Positions 26,611 through 36,609 of a DNA stretch of 64,000 nt are shown one piece after another. Both the position numbers and the translations under genes were made by a program. Source of the DNA: Thermobaculum sp042408415. GTDB lineage: Bacteria > Chloroflexota > Chloroflexia > Thermobaculales > Thermobaculaceae. The stretch covers positions 8,746-72,745 of the forward strand of contig JBHORE010000059.1 in assembly GCA_042408415.1 (NCBI GenBank). The letters are read 5' to 3'. Each line of letters begins with the position of its first letter. Position 1 is the stretch's first letter. The notes under the pieces were generated by a model, which was given only the letters and a program-made list of their open reading frames with translations, was not told the origin of the DNA and did not search any database.

Positions 26611-28092
26611 ATGGCAAATAGAAGATTTGAAGGGAAAATAAGGGCCCCAGATTTCCCAGGCGGTCTTAAATGGTTCAATACGGACAGACACATAAGCCTG
26701 GCAGATTTGAGGGGAAAGATAGTTATATTGGATTTCTGGACATACTGCTGCATTAACTGCATGCATATACTACCTCACCTACGAAAGCTAGAAGAGAAAT
26801 ATTCAGATGAGTTGGTAGTAATAGGCGTACATTCAGCTAAGTTCATGGCTGAAAGATCAGACACGGGGATAAGAAATGCTATTAGGAGATATTCAGTTAG
26901 GCATCCAGTCGTGAATGATGTTGACCTCCAAATCTGGAGTGAATACGCCGTACGAGCCTGGCCTACTCTCTACTTTATTGACCCTACAGGTCGAATAGTG
27001 GGTATGCACGAAGGTGAAATAAGGTTCCCTGAACTTGATAACATCATCTCGAAGATGATCCAGGAGTACGACTCGTTAGGCATTCTCGACCGGACTCCCC
27101 TAAGATTCAATGCAGAGAGGGCTCCAGAGGGAATACTAGCTTTCCCCGGCAAAGTGCTAGCTCTGGAAGATGAAGATAGCTTATATATAGCGGATTCAAA
27201 CCATAACCGTATCCTAGAATGCTCGCTATCTGGAAAGATACGCCGAATTTGGGGAAGTGGTGAGGAAGGGTTGGTAGATGGGTCTAACTTGGATGCAAAA
27301 TTTAATCACCCACAGGGTATGACGATCCTTGGCAATGAACTGTACGTTGCCGATACTGAGAACCACGCCTTACGTCTACTGCATCTAAATGAAGGCAAAG
27401 TTGAAACTATAGCTGGTACTGGAGAACAGGGATATCCGATCTCTTTCCAACCTTCAATTGGAAAGTACACGGAGCTGAACTCCCCTTGGGACCTGGAGAT
27501 AGTCAACGACGTACTATATATAGCTATGGCTGGATGTCATCAGATATGGGCTATGGAGTTGCCATCGAGAGTAGTGCGCCCTCTCGCCGGCACAGCTCGG
27601 GAAGGTATCAAAGATGGACCGGCTTCCGCGGCATGGTTAGCTCAGCCCAGCGGGCTTACTACAGATGGCCGATTAATATATTTTGCTGACAGTGAAACGA
27701 GCTCTATTCGTCTTCTCGATCCAGCCAGTGGAAACGTAGAGACTTTAGTAGGCATAGATCTATTTGAGTTTGGAGATGTGGATGGCATAGGCGGAATGGT
27801 TAGACTTCAGCACCCTCTTGATGTTGAGTGGCATGCTGGAAAGTTGTACATCGCTGATAGCTACAACAACAAGATCAAAATTCTAGATCCCTATACTCGT
27901 GAGTGTCGAACCTGGGTTGGATCTAGTAGACAAGAGCTAAGAGATGGTACCAAGCAGGACGCAAGTTTTGCCGAACCAGGCGGTCTATCTGCCACATCTC
28001 GCTATCTATACGTAGCCGACACCAACAATCACGCTATTAGAACCGTAGATCTCAGCACAGGTGAGGTATCTACACTGAAGCTACTCGAGTAG
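26611..28092 (+). CDS. Thioredoxin-like/NHL-repeat protein (NHLRC2 type)
   Basis: 493 residues from ATG 26611 (CAGGAG seven bases upstream; GTG 26608 is less likely). Residues 10-145 are a TlpA-like thioredoxin domain with C47-I-N-C50 within FWTYCCINCMH. The rest is a beta-propeller of NHL repeats (LYIADSNHNRILE, LYVADTENHALRLL, LYIADSYNNKIKIL, LYVADTNNHAIRTV). The same architecture occurs in NHLRC2 of animals and in many soil bacteria. No signal peptide, so it appears cytosolic. Redox partner unknown. Stands alone, convergent with the deacetylase-like gene. Confidence 0.85.
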   Translation: MANRRFEGKIRAPDFPGGLKWFNTDRHISLADLRGKIVILDFWTYCCINCMHILPHLRKLEEKYSDELVVIGVHSAKFMAERSDTGIRNAIRRYSVRHPVVNDVDLQIWSEYAVRAWPTLYFIDPTGRIVGMHEGEIRFPELDNIISKMIQEYDSLGILDRTPLRFNAERAPEGILAFPGKVLALEDEDSLYIADSNHNRILECSLSGKIRRIWGSGEEGLVDGSNLDAKFNHPQGMTILGNELYVADTENHALRLLHLNEGKVETIAGTGEQGYPISFQPSIGKYTELNSPWDLEIVNDVLYIAMAGCHQIWAMELPSRVVRPLAGTAREGIKDGPASAAWLAQPSGLTTDGRLIYFADSETSSIRLLDPASGNVETLVGIDLFEFGDVDGIGGMVRLQHPLDVEWHAGKLYIADSYNNKIKILDPYTRECRTWVGSSRQELRDGTKQDASFAEPGGLSATSRYLYVADTNNHAIRTVDLSTGEVSTLKLLE

Positions 28093-28115
28093 ATTGCTAT
28101 GTAAAGTACCATTGA

Positions 28116-28130
28116 GCGGCTTGAAGCCGT
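28116..28130. terminator. Short hairpin between convergent genes
   Basis: GCGGCT (28116-28121) pairs with AGCCGT (28125-28130; one G-T pair) around a three-base loop, followed on the plus strand by TATTGT. It overlaps the stop codon of the opposite gene. A weak candidate for termination of the NHL gene. Confidence 0.3.
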
Positions 28131-29344
28131 TATTGTAACCTTAATTCGGCTTTATCAGCTACATCACAACATAACGTGCAAGTATTATGAGCTTCATCAT
28201 AATACCATGTATTCTTTTTCAGCTCATAGGTTTGGGCACGCTCTAGTATCACGCCGTTAACAAAAATCTTGGTAGGCATAAATCCAGGAGTTAGTTGAAA
28301 TGTGAAGTCATGGCAATGGATTCCTTGCACAACTTCTATGGACAAGACAATTTCCTCATCCAGTACCGTAGTCTGTTTACAGATAGCAGTTTCCATCGCA
28401 ACATAATAGCTAGCAAGCTGGCTAGGGGTCATCCAGACAATATCTTTTCTCCATGCAGAGTCTATGCGCCTTATTACTTCTCGCAAGCCTTCTAGACCCT
28501 TCCATGAGCCATTTGAAAACAAAGATTGCCAATGAGTGGTCATTACCAAGGGACTTTGATGACGTAAGAGAAATCCTAATCTACCACTTAAGCCATCTTC
28601 TGTAACCCACAAATCGATATCTGGATCTCTCCCTTTTTGGGTATGCCAGGCAAAGTCTATGCATGTACCAGAGACTATGCTTACTAGAGATTCGCTATAC
28701 CCACACATAGAAATCCTTGGGAATACAACTTCAGAAGTATCATCACAGTGGACAAAATACCACCCGTGGTTTGTACCAGTAACAGCTTTAAGCGAAGTCC
28801 TGATGGCTTCACAGTATAGATCTTCAACAGCTGCTCCTAAGCTCCAAGGGGATGTAACACCGTTGGGAGATAATCCAACGTGAGTAAGTATTTCTAATGC
28901 AACGCTTATGTAACTGACCATCGTGTCCAAGTCCTGTCGATCAAACCATACATCCTCACGCTCATCTAGTGGCCGCCATGCCGAGATATCCATGGCATAA
29001 TTGTGAGTCAGCAATTCGGGAGAGATATCACACCTTTTCGCGATTCTCTCCCTAACTACCGTGAGAAAGAGTTCTAGTTCGTCTCCACTAACTTCTGGCA
29101 AGTAGCTATCTATCCTGCCAGTAGCTCCTGGGCAAGGGATCAGTGAGAATTTGCCTCTAACATCATACTGGTCGAGCAGGTCAGCAAAAGCCTCAAGGAA
29201 TGAAATTGGCACTACAGGCTCATGGGCATCATTAGGAAACTCATACCAAGCAGGGTTACGACAGGGGACAGGATCATCTACCAGCAGAACGGCTGGTATT
29301 TTCCGCCTCGGCCACAAAACTCTAAAGTTGTCTCTGCTAGGCAT
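28130..29344 (-). CDS. Polysaccharide-deacetylase-like protein, function unknown
   Basis: 404 residues. The fold seems to be the NodB-type beta/alpha barrel: AVLLVDDPVP has the Asp pair, VRGKFSLIPCPGATG and ELLTHNYAMDI have a candidate metal His, and VMTTHWQSLF a second His near the end. The match to polysaccharide deacetylases is partial, so activity is uncertain. A beta-rich tail (residues 320-404) may bind carbohydrate. ATG overlaps the amine-oxidase stop by eight bases, with CAGGAG upstream. It is the last gene of the sugar-ABC operon. Confidence 0.6.
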   Translation of the reverse strand: MPSRDNFRVLWPRRKIPAVLLVDDPVPCRNPAWYEFPNDAHEPVVPISFLEAFADLLDQYDVRGKFSLIPCPGATGRIDSYLPEVSGDELELFLTVVRERIAKRCDISPELLTHNYAMDISAWRPLDEREDVWFDRQDLDTMVSYISVALEILTHVGLSPNGVTSPWSLGAAVEDLYCEAIRTSLKAVTGTNHGWYFVHCDDTSEVVFPRISMCGYSESLVSIVSGTCIDFAWHTQKGRDPDIDLWVTEDGLSGRLGFLLRHQSPLVMTTHWQSLFSNGSWKGLEGLREVIRRIDSAWRKDIVWMTPSQLASYYVAMETAICKQTTVLDEEIVLSIEVVQGIHCHDFTFQLTPGFMPTKIFVNGVILERAQTYELKKNTWYYDEAHNTCTLCCDVADKAELRLQ

Positions 29345-30506
29345 GCTGGGTAACTCCTGACGAGTTAAACCTCTTTAGAGAAAGAAAGTCTATTGGGTAA
29401 GATGTGTGTCCTTCAATAGCAAGATCCGCCAGGACTTCCCCAATTACCGGAGCAAATTTGAACCCGTGACCTGAGAACCCACAAGCAAGTACTACCCCGC
29501 TTTGCAATGGGTGATGATCCACAACAAAGTGTTGGTCCGGCGTCATGGTATACATACATGTGGAGGCATCGACCGGATGAGATATGGAGGGAATTAGCTT
29601 AGCAACTATGTTTTTTAATCGTTCTATCTCATCCAGTGTAACTCCTCTGGCGATAGTATCCGGGGTGCAAGGAGTGCCATCATCATGACGACCAAACTTC
29701 ATGCCTACACGCTTGTTGTAAGGCATACCATAATATGTCCCCTCAGGTAATTGCCATAAGTGTACTGGCAAGTGATAGCCTTCTATACCATCGCGCTCAT
29801 CTCCACGCCTAAAGTAAGCCACAAATACTCTGAGAACCTGTAAAGGAATCCCTATATCTGCAAGAACCTCAGGAGCCCAAGGACCTACGGTAAGAATTAT
29901 CCTCTCTGCTAGATAACCACTAGACGAAAGGGAGGTAAATATCCTGAAACCTGAGCCTTCTGACCTCCAGGACAAAACTTTCTCTCTCATGCGCAGGTGC
30001 ACCCCACGAGATGCCGCACCCTGAAGGAAAGAGGATATACAAGCTTCAGGCTGCAGGACTCCCACCCCAGGTTCGTGTATGGCTACCAAATTCTCTGGCA
30101 CACGTATTTCTGGATAACGATGCCTTAGTTCATCGCTAGTTAACAGTTCACAAGGAATATTCCACTGTTGGGAACTGAACAGCACACCACTGATAAGTTC
30201 CCCGTCACGAGGCCCTACATATAATCCTCCGGTTATAGTAAGCAATCGAGTATTAGTGTCTTCTTCCAGTGATCTCCATAGTTCGTAAGATCGCCTTACA
30301 AGCGGTACATACTGAGGTGATTCAAAGTACGCTTCACGAATAATCCGACTTTCACCGTGGCTAGAACCAAGAGAGTGTGGAGGAGAATAAGCGTCGAAAC
30401 CTATTACTCTGTAACCGCGAGATGCTAGTATATAGGCAGTAGCGCTTCCCATTGCCCCCAGCCCTACTACCGCTACATCGTAACTAGCCGTATTGCTAGA
30501 ACTCAC
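29337..30506 (-). CDS. Sarcosine oxidase/N-methyltryptophan oxidase-like flavoprotein
   Basis: 389 residues. FAD site: VAVVGLGAMGSATAYILASRG at the N-terminus, FDAYSPPHSLGSSHGESRIIR after it. The Cys in DASTCMYTMTPD is where monomeric sarcosine oxidase binds FAD covalently, and CGFSGHGFKFAPVIGE closes the domain. Such enzymes oxidise secondary amino acids to give aldehyde or imine and hydrogen peroxide. GTG start with GGGAGGT upstream. It follows a sugar ABC importer and precedes a deacetylase-like gene, so an amino- or methylamino-compound may be the imported substrate. Confidence 0.88.
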   Translation of the reverse strand: MSSSNTASYDVAVVGLGAMGSATAYILASRGYRVIGFDAYSPPHSLGSSHGESRIIREAYFESPQYVPLVRRSYELWRSLEEDTNTRLLTITGGLYVGPRDGELISGVLFSSQQWNIPCELLTSDELRHRYPEIRVPENLVAIHEPGVGVLQPEACISSFLQGAASRGVHLRMREKVLSWRSEGSGFRIFTSLSSSGYLAERIILTVGPWAPEVLADIGIPLQVLRVFVAYFRRGDERDGIEGYHLPVHLWQLPEGTYYGMPYNKRVGMKFGRHDDGTPCTPDTIARGVTLDEIERLKNIVAKLIPSISHPVDASTCMYTMTPDQHFVVDHHPLQSGVVLACGFSGHGFKFAPVIGEVLADLAIEGHTSYPIDFLSLKRFNSSGVTQHA

Positions 30507-30622
30507 AAGGGTACCTCCCTATATAGTAAATCAAGTCAGATGTCTTGCGACCATAGCAACCATAGTAATTGATTGTAATGAGGTAAAGTGTATTTCTCCT
30601 CATCTACGAAAACAAAGCCCTT

Positions 30623-31438
30623 CTAGCCCTTTACAGCTCCTGTGGTAAGTCCTTGGATAAGTTGCCTCTGAAATATCAGGAAAATCACTGTGAGTGGTAC
30701 GTAGATAATTGTGGCCCCCGCTGCAGTGACTGGGATGTTAGTAGTCCAGCGCTGCTGGAAGTACAGCAGACCGACCGGTAGAGTCTGATACTGAGGATCA
30801 GTTGTCACTACAAACGGCAGGAGAAATTCATTCCATGTCCATATAAAGAACAGCAACCCTAGAGTGCCTATGACTGGGCGAATAAGCGGCACGAGCACCC
30901 ACCATAGTATCCTCCACGAACTAGCTCCATCCACTATTGCAGCCTCTGTTATGTCTTTGGGAACACTACTGAAGGCCTGCCTCAGTAGCAAGGTTCCAAA
31001 AGACAAGCTGAGAGCGATCTGAGGCAATATCAACCCCCAGTAAGAATTCAGCATGTACATAGTCTTAAGGACGTAGAAAAGAGGTACCACTATCGCTTGT
31101 AAGGGGACGATCAATCCCAGTAGCAGAAAAGCAAAGAGAAACCGTGCACCTTTGAAATCGAAACGGGAGAAAGCATAACCTGACATACAAGACAGAATGA
31201 TCGAAGGTATCACCACCGCCACCGCGACTATCAAGCTGTTTATAAAGAACCTGCTAAATCCTCCCTGCGTCCAGGCAACAACATAGTTTTCAAACTGCCA
31301 CCTATGAGGAAGGGAAAAGGTTCCTTGGACGAGTTCTATGTCGGTCTTAAAGGATGCTAAAGTCGTGATGATAAAAGGGCCTATGGCTACTATCAGGCCA
31401 ACTATCAAGACTAGATAGATCAAACCTTTCTTAATCAC
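30623..31438 (-). CDS. Carbohydrate ABC transporter permease (MalG type)
   Basis: 271 residues from GTG 31438 (TTGGAG six bases upstream); a TTG at 31450 is the alternative. Six TM helices. The EAA loop reads DITEAAIVDGASSWRILWWVLVP-like, the MalG consensus. Overlaps the first permease gene by eight bases. It forms the membrane channel with the 31431 protein; the ATPase must come from elsewhere. Confidence 0.93.
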   Translation of the reverse strand: MIKKGLIYLVLIVGLIVAIGPFIITTLASFKTDIELVQGTFSLPHRWQFENYVVAWTQGGFSRFFINSLIVAVAVVIPSIILSCMSGYAFSRFDFKGARFLFAFLLLGLIVPLQAIVVPLFYVLKTMYMLNSYWGLILPQIALSLSFGTLLLRQAFSSVPKDITEAAIVDGASSWRILWWVLVPLIRPVIGTLGLLFFIWTWNEFLLPFVVTTDPQYQTLPVGLLYFQQRWTTNIPVTAAGATIIYVPLTVIFLIFQRQLIQGLTTGAVKG

Positions 31439-32324
31439 TGCTTTCTCCAAATAGCCTTAGCGTGACCAAGGTCAAACCTAGAGTTAGAACGGCTATGATA
31501 ACTCCCAGCACGGAACCATAGCCCACCCTGTTTATGTTAAATGCGTTCTCGAGCATATAGAGTACCACTACGCTAGTGGACCTTCCCGGACCGCCCCTAG
31601 TGGTAGCCCATATCACGTCAAAGACCTTGAGAGCATTTATCAGGTTAACGGCTATCACCACTGCCATCTCCCCACGCAGTCCTGGCAGAGTAACCGCAAG
31701 AAATTCCTGCCAGCCAGAAGCTCCGTCGATCCGGGCAGCCTCATAGAGTTCCTGAGGGATCTTCTGCAAACCTGCAAGAAAAACTACGTAACAAAAGCCA
31801 TAGGTAGCCCATGCCCCTATAAGCCCCACAGAAGGCAGAGCAAGGTTGAAGTCGCCTAACCAACCCAAGGGTTGTATACCAAACAGTCCCAGTAGGCTAT
31901 TTACAGGCCCAAAAGCGGGGTTCAGCATCCACCTCCAAACCACGCCTATAAGCACTCCAGGCATGATGTAAGGCAGGAAAAAACCTACACGGAAGATAGA
32001 GCTACCTCTCAGCTTGAGATGATGAACAACGGCAGCAGGTGCCAGCCCCAACACGGCTGGCAATAAGACGTAGTAAGGAATTAGTACAACATTATGCCAA
32101 AGAGAAAGCCAAAATATAGGATCCGAGAAAGCCTGCACATAATTAGCTAGTCCCACGAACTTGGGTGCTGTGTACCCATCCCAAGAAAGCAGGCTGAGCA
32201 CCACAGCACCCAAGGTAGGTACACCAACGAACAGAGTAAATATTGCTAATGAGGGCAGTAGGTAAAGATACGGCTCCAAGTTTGAGCCGTATCTCTTGCT
32301 ACGTCCAGACATGCTGTACTTCAC
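31431..32324 (-). CDS. Carbohydrate ABC transporter permease (MalF/UgpA type)
   Basis: 297 residues, six TM helices, with the EAA loop LYEAARIDGASGWQEFLAVT. The first TM segment (YLYLLPSLAIFTLFVGVPTL) is typical of this subfamily. GTG 32324 and ATG 32312 are both possible starts. It lies 11 bases after the binding-protein gene. Confidence 0.93.
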   Translation of the reverse strand: MKYSMSGRSKRYGSNLEPYLYLLPSLAIFTLFVGVPTLGAVVLSLLSWDGYTAPKFVGLANYVQAFSDPIFWLSLWHNVVLIPYYVLLPAVLGLAPAAVVHHLKLRGSSIFRVGFFLPYIMPGVLIGVVWRWMLNPAFGPVNSLLGLFGIQPLGWLGDFNLALPSVGLIGAWATYGFCYVVFLAGLQKIPQELYEAARIDGASGWQEFLAVTLPGLRGEMAVVIAVNLINALKVFDVIWATTRGGPGRSTSVVVLYMLENAFNINRVGYGSVLGVIIAVLTLGLTLVTLRLFGESSD

Positions 32325-32335
32325 TCTGTGATGAC

Positions 32336-33748
32336 CTACTTTTGTTCTTGCTGCAGGAATTTGGAATAGTCAGCCTCAAGCGCCTTGGCAAACTGATCAG
32401 GGCTCTCCTTATGTGCCAACAGAAGCTGCAGGTGAGCAGTTAGGGTGTCATAGAATGTGGGAGTAGCCCAGTCCAAGTAGTGCCCTAGAGCATTTTCGTC
32501 ATTGACCTTATTCCAAGCCTTGTAGAGATCTCCAGATACCGTATTAGGCTTTATGTAAGACTGAGGAACCTTTATCGCTGGTAGCTGACCATTTTCAAGC
32601 AGTAGCTGAACTGCCCTGTCGGATACCAAGAAATTAATGAACCTAGCAGCTACGTCCGGATACTTAGTGGTCTTGATAATACCATATGGTATACCGACGC
32701 TGCCCACGTGGAGTACGGTCTTATTATCCCTGGGTGGCATGGCGAAGAAACCGGCGTTGCTCCCCATAGCCTTCTGTATATCCCCAGTTAGCCAGCTTCC
32801 CTGTAAAAGCATTGCACCTTTGCCGGCAGCAAAAAGCTTCCATGCATCATCCGAATGCAGAGCAGCGTAGTTCTTTATAAAGTAGCCTTTAGACTCCCAC
32901 TCTTGAAGCTTGGCAGCTGCCTGCTTGATCTGAGGAGTATCCCACGACTTATTCCCTTGGCGGTAAATCAAACCATCCAAGTAGTCCCTAGTGGTCATGG
33001 TCCCTAGTATCTCTCCATAGAGGTGAATAGCCTGCCATTTATCCAAGTTACCAAAGATAAGTGGGGTCACGCCATTGTCCTTGAGCGTTTGCATCACCTG
33101 CTCTAATTCATCAAACGTCTTGGGAACCTGTACGCCGTTTTGCTGGAAGATTTTCTTGTTGTAATAAAACCCCACCAACTCTCCTGTCTGAGAAACTCCC
33201 CAGAGCACACCTTTGCCAAAAGTTTTGCCATCCTCCGTGTACATGTTCCTTGCAAGCAATGCGGGTGCAAACTTCTTGGACCAGCCATACTGCTTATCAT
33301 ATTTGGTAAGTGGGATGAGTAATTTAGCTCGCACTAGGGGCCCCATGCTACTTTCTCCATTGTTTATCTGCGCTATATCAGGCCCCTTACCGGAAGTGAT
33401 GGCCCTCTGCAAGGTCTTTTGCAGTTCGTCAAACGGATAACCCTCATGCTCTATCTGGACTCCAGGGTTATCTTTCTCAAATTCTCTCGCTAGGGTCTCT
33501 ATAACTTCTTTCTGCACGCCTGAAGTGGCGGTGTCCCACACAACGAGTTTGATGTTCTTCGAAGCTTGGCCACCAGAAGTAGGGCTAGGGCTAGGTTGAG
33601 CACTAGCAGACGGACTGGGACTGCTAGGAGAGGCTGCTGGGGTACTTCCCAGACTAGGCCCTGTTGTCTGCTGACCACATGAGATCAAAAGCAGGAAACA
33701 TATAAGGGACAAACATATTGGGATAAGTCTAGGCTGTCTCTTTGGCAT
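32336..33748 (-). CDS. Extracellular solute-binding lipoprotein (family 1)
   Basis: 470 residues. Signal peptide with lipobox (LICFLLLISCGQQ), then a Ser/Pro-rich linker (about 30-62). The binding domain starts IKLVVWDTATSGVQKEVIET, with the family feature GAMLLQGSWLTGDIQ. It captures a sugar or sugar-like compound outside the membrane and delivers it to the two permeases behind it. No nucleotide-binding subunit is encoded in the cluster, as is common for importers sharing an MsmK-like ATPase. First gene of the operon. Confidence 0.92.
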   Translation of the reverse strand: MPKRQPRLIPICLSLICFLLLISCGQQTTGPSLGSTPAASPSSPSPSASAQPSPSPTSGGQASKNIKLVVWDTATSGVQKEVIETLAREFEKDNPGVQIEHEGYPFDELQKTLQRAITSGKGPDIAQINNGESSMGPLVRAKLLIPLTKYDKQYGWSKKFAPALLARNMYTEDGKTFGKGVLWGVSQTGELVGFYYNKKIFQQNGVQVPKTFDELEQVMQTLKDNGVTPLIFGNLDKWQAIHLYGEILGTMTTRDYLDGLIYRQGNKSWDTPQIKQAAAKLQEWESKGYFIKNYAALHSDDAWKLFAAGKGAMLLQGSWLTGDIQKAMGSNAGFFAMPPRDNKTVLHVGSVGIPYGIIKTTKYPDVAARFINFLVSDRAVQLLLENGQLPAIKVPQSYIKPNTVSGDLYKAWNKVNDENALGHYLDWATPTFYDTLTAHLQLLLAHKESPDQFAKALEADYSKFLQQEQK

Positions 33749-33806
33749 TTTGATCTACCCCCGCTCTAGCTCTATTAAGCAGTAACTAAATATATAGCAC
33801 AATAAC

Positions 33807-33836
33807 GATCCCAGGGTGTTAAAACACCCTGGGATC
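33807..33836. terminator. 14-bp hairpin between the subtilase and the sugar-ABC operon
   Basis: GATCCCAGGGTGTT (33807-33820) is exactly complementary to AACACCCTGGGATC (33823-33836). It lies 28 bases after the subtilase stop on the minus strand. The following tract (GTTATTGTG) has few T, so it may be a terminator of moderate strength or a protective 3' end. Confidence 0.55.
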
Positions 33837-33864
33837 CAAGGAAGGCATTAACAAGAGACGTTAT

Positions 33865-36609
33865 TTACCTTTGCCTTACCAGCGTATATGAGCCACTTCC
33901 CATGTAATCTACTACTGCGAGATAGTACGTACCTGTTCTGCCTCTTGGCACCTTGTATTGCAAAGTGACGGTATCTCCGTTCTCTTCCCCTATCTTGATA
34001 GGTATAGTCTCTGCAATCGACGTGGCATTGGGAGCGTAAAGTTCCAATTGGAAGCTAGTGGCTGCGGGCCTTGATAAAGTAAACGAGTACGTCCTGCCTT
34101 CTACCATCTTGTATCTGTAGACATCGGCACAGTCTCCATTACAACCAGGTAGAGGACCGCCAGAAACACCGTCTACAAGCTCCAGATAAGCGGTAAGTGG
34201 CTGACCTACCTTAGGACCAGGAACTCCTGGTATATTACCGTTTCGGTACACCCAGTAGTGGTAGCTGCTGCGCTGACCGTTAGATTCACCAAACGCATTG
34301 GATAGATTCCCCTGACTATTGATGGCATAGAGGGCCCAATGAGCATATCTTCTCGAGGCGTTTGCGCTTGTGCCATCAGTTGGGGCATTGGATAGGGAAA
34401 GTTGTGCTCTGCGTAGCAGCACTCCATTCCGATAGATACTAACCGTTGCATTAGGGCGTTTGTAACCGCCAGGAGACAGCCATTCGACTCCGTATCTGAT
34501 CTTGCCGGATGGTGATAATTGTCGAACTATGGCACCCTCATGTGGAGTGATATCGTATTCGCTATCATGTAGTACTTTGACATATGGGTAAGTAGCAGTT
34601 GTGCCCTTGTTCAGAGGATTATAGACGAACACATCATTAGGTTCAGAAATAGCGGGTACGCTGATATAGGTATCTAGAAGAGCCATAGGCATACTGGCTG
34701 GATTGACAGGCCATGGATAACCTCTTGCAAGGAAATACGCAGATTGCCACTCATAGAAACCTGTAGCCACATTGTTCCACTCCAGCATAAAGGTATAAGA
34801 ACCATCATTTCGGAGCGGAGCGAGGCTAAGATCACCGGGATCGATGTATTGACCCGATATGGTCTGAACATTCTTGCTGTTCGTAATGTACCCTGCCCCA
34901 GTTGCCGTTATCGTATAGGCTCGACCACCTGCAAGGTTACTAAATGTATAGAATCCGGCCTTATCGGTCGTGGTAGCAATAGCAAGTGGAGTGTTACCGT
35001 ACTTGATAAACACGGTAGCATTTGCGATAGGTATACCAGTAAACCCGTCTACCACCCGTCCGGTAATACCAGTTCCCGATACTCCTAATGCCTTCCGCAA
35101 GTCAAGCCTTGGGGTAGCTATAGGGAAGCCCTTGGAGATGCCCAAGGATTGCCCAGTAGAAACAAGCCTATCCTGAACCTGTCCTATAGTCATGGCTGGA
35201 TACTGACTCATTACCCTGGCAGCAGCTCCAGCGACCATTGGAGAAGCCATAGATGTTCCGGAGAACTCCACATATTGGCCACGTAGCGTGGGAGCGAGTA
35301 CCTGCCATCCAGGGGCTGCTATTTGTGCCAGGTTATAGGTCAAATTAGTGTAGGTATTATCTGGAGAGCACTGTACAAATCCTGGATCATAGTCGCCAGG
35401 AGGGATTATATTTTGACAGTCATTCAGCTTAATCGGAGTGGAGTAGTTACTGAAGAACGCTCTGTAGTCGTTGTAATCTGTTGCAGCTACGGATAGGACT
35501 CCCGGGAGTGCAGCAGGAATAGGAACAATCTTTTCACCTGAAACTACTGCAAGGTACTGAGATGGATTGTCGCTATCATTACCAGCAGCAGCAACTGGGA
35601 GTATACCGCTATTTCTGAGTGCGGATATACGAGCAGCCATTTCTTGATACTCTGGGGAGCCTATATCCGCATAGCCTCCCCAACTCATATTGGCTACTTT
35701 TAGATCAGGAATTTGGGTCTTAGCAAGGCGTACATAATCCAGGGCTGCGAATATCGTCATAAGGTCTGTGTAACCGAGATCATCAAAGATCCTAACAGCT
35801 AATATCTTGCTCTTAGGAGACACACCAGTAGTGCCAAACGAGTCGTCGGCGGCGGCGATTATACCTGCTACATGGGTCCCATGTCCGACCGCGTCCATTG
35901 GATCGTTATCCTGATCGATAACATCACAGTAGAAACCTGCTTGAGCTAAAGCAGCCGGACAGGGCATATAATTGGGCTCTATGTCAGGGTGATTATAATC
36001 CACTCCTGTATCTATCACCGCTACTACTGGTGCATTAGACGTCGGGCTAGGAGCCAGATCATAGCCTATCCTTTGAAGGCTCCACTGGAATGTCCCAAGG
36101 TTGCCTGGTACAGCTTGTGGAGATAAGCTCCCGCTAGCTCCTTGGTTCTCCCAAGCTGGCTTAGTAGATGAAAAGTCCCTCCTAGCTTGCTTGCTTATAG
36201 GTACGGGCAAACCAGGGATATCACTGGGAACCTTTATCTTCCTGTTGAAGAATATATTGATAGTATTGCTATCTGCCTTGAGGATGTTATACGCCCGGCT
36301 CGCAGCCTGTGCATCTGGATAAACTGCAAGATAAGTCCTGCGAAACCTAGTAGAGCTCTTGGTGATTTTACCTCCGGTTGCTCTAATCTTGTTCTTGGCT
36401 TGATCAACGGATATCTGCGACGAAAAGACTACTACCAGCTGATTTCTGACCTCATTCAAGTTCTGTCGCAATGATCTTAAATTGTGTTCGATCTGATTAT
36501 TATCAGCCGCACGGCTTGGAAGAACTTGCCCAGCTACTGCCATTGTGAATGTTAGGATGCAGAGCAAAGCCCAGATCTTGGCATAGAAGTTAGCGTGATT
36601 GTATTGCAT
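33865..36609 (-). CDS. Secreted S8 family serine peptidase (subtilase) with C-terminal accessory domains
   Basis: 914 residues from ATG 36609 (GGCAGGA upstream; the frame to 36645 lacks a site). Signal peptide to about residue 35 (LPSRA-A). An I9-like propeptide follows (QLVVVFSSQ...YLAVYPDAQAASRAYNIL). The catalytic triad is intact: Asp in AVIDTGVDYNHPD, His in GHGTHVAGI, Ser in SGTSMASPMVAG. After it comes a carboxypeptidase-regulatory-like beta domain (GITGRVVDGFTGIPIANATV), then beta-rich modules, and a final PPC-like domain (TYYLAVVDYMGSGSYTLV). It is a secreted or surface protease. A minus-strand TATAAT is at 36660-36655. Confidence 0.9.
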   Translation of the reverse strand: MQYNHANFYAKIWALLCILTFTMAVAGQVLPSRAADNNQIEHNLRSLRQNLNEVRNQLVVVFSSQISVDQAKNKIRATGGKITKSSTRFRRTYLAVYPDAQAASRAYNILKADSNTINIFFNRKIKVPSDIPGLPVPISKQARRDFSSTKPAWENQGASGSLSPQAVPGNLGTFQWSLQRIGYDLAPSPTSNAPVVAVIDTGVDYNHPDIEPNYMPCPAALAQAGFYCDVIDQDNDPMDAVGHGTHVAGIIAAADDSFGTTGVSPKSKILAVRIFDDLGYTDLMTIFAALDYVRLAKTQIPDLKVANMSWGGYADIGSPEYQEMAARISALRNSGILPVAAAGNDSDNPSQYLAVVSGEKIVPIPAALPGVLSVAATDYNDYRAFFSNYSTPIKLNDCQNIIPPGDYDPGFVQCSPDNTYTNLTYNLAQIAAPGWQVLAPTLRGQYVEFSGTSMASPMVAGAAARVMSQYPAMTIGQVQDRLVSTGQSLGISKGFPIATPRLDLRKALGVSGTGITGRVVDGFTGIPIANATVFIKYGNTPLAIATTTDKAGFYTFSNLAGGRAYTITATGAGYITNSKNVQTISGQYIDPGDLSLAPLRNDGSYTFMLEWNNVATGFYEWQSAYFLARGYPWPVNPASMPMALLDTYISVPAISEPNDVFVYNPLNKGTTATYPYVKVLHDSEYDITPHEGAIVRQLSPSGKIRYGVEWLSPGGYKRPNATVSIYRNGVLLRRAQLSLSNAPTDGTSANASRRYAHWALYAINSQGNLSNAFGESNGQRSSYHYWVYRNGNIPGVPGPKVGQPLTAYLELVDGVSGGPLPGCNGDCADVYRYKMVEGRTYSFTLSRPAATSFQLELYAPNATSIAETIPIKIGEENGDTVTLQYKVPRGRTGTYYLAVVDYMGSGSYTLVRQR

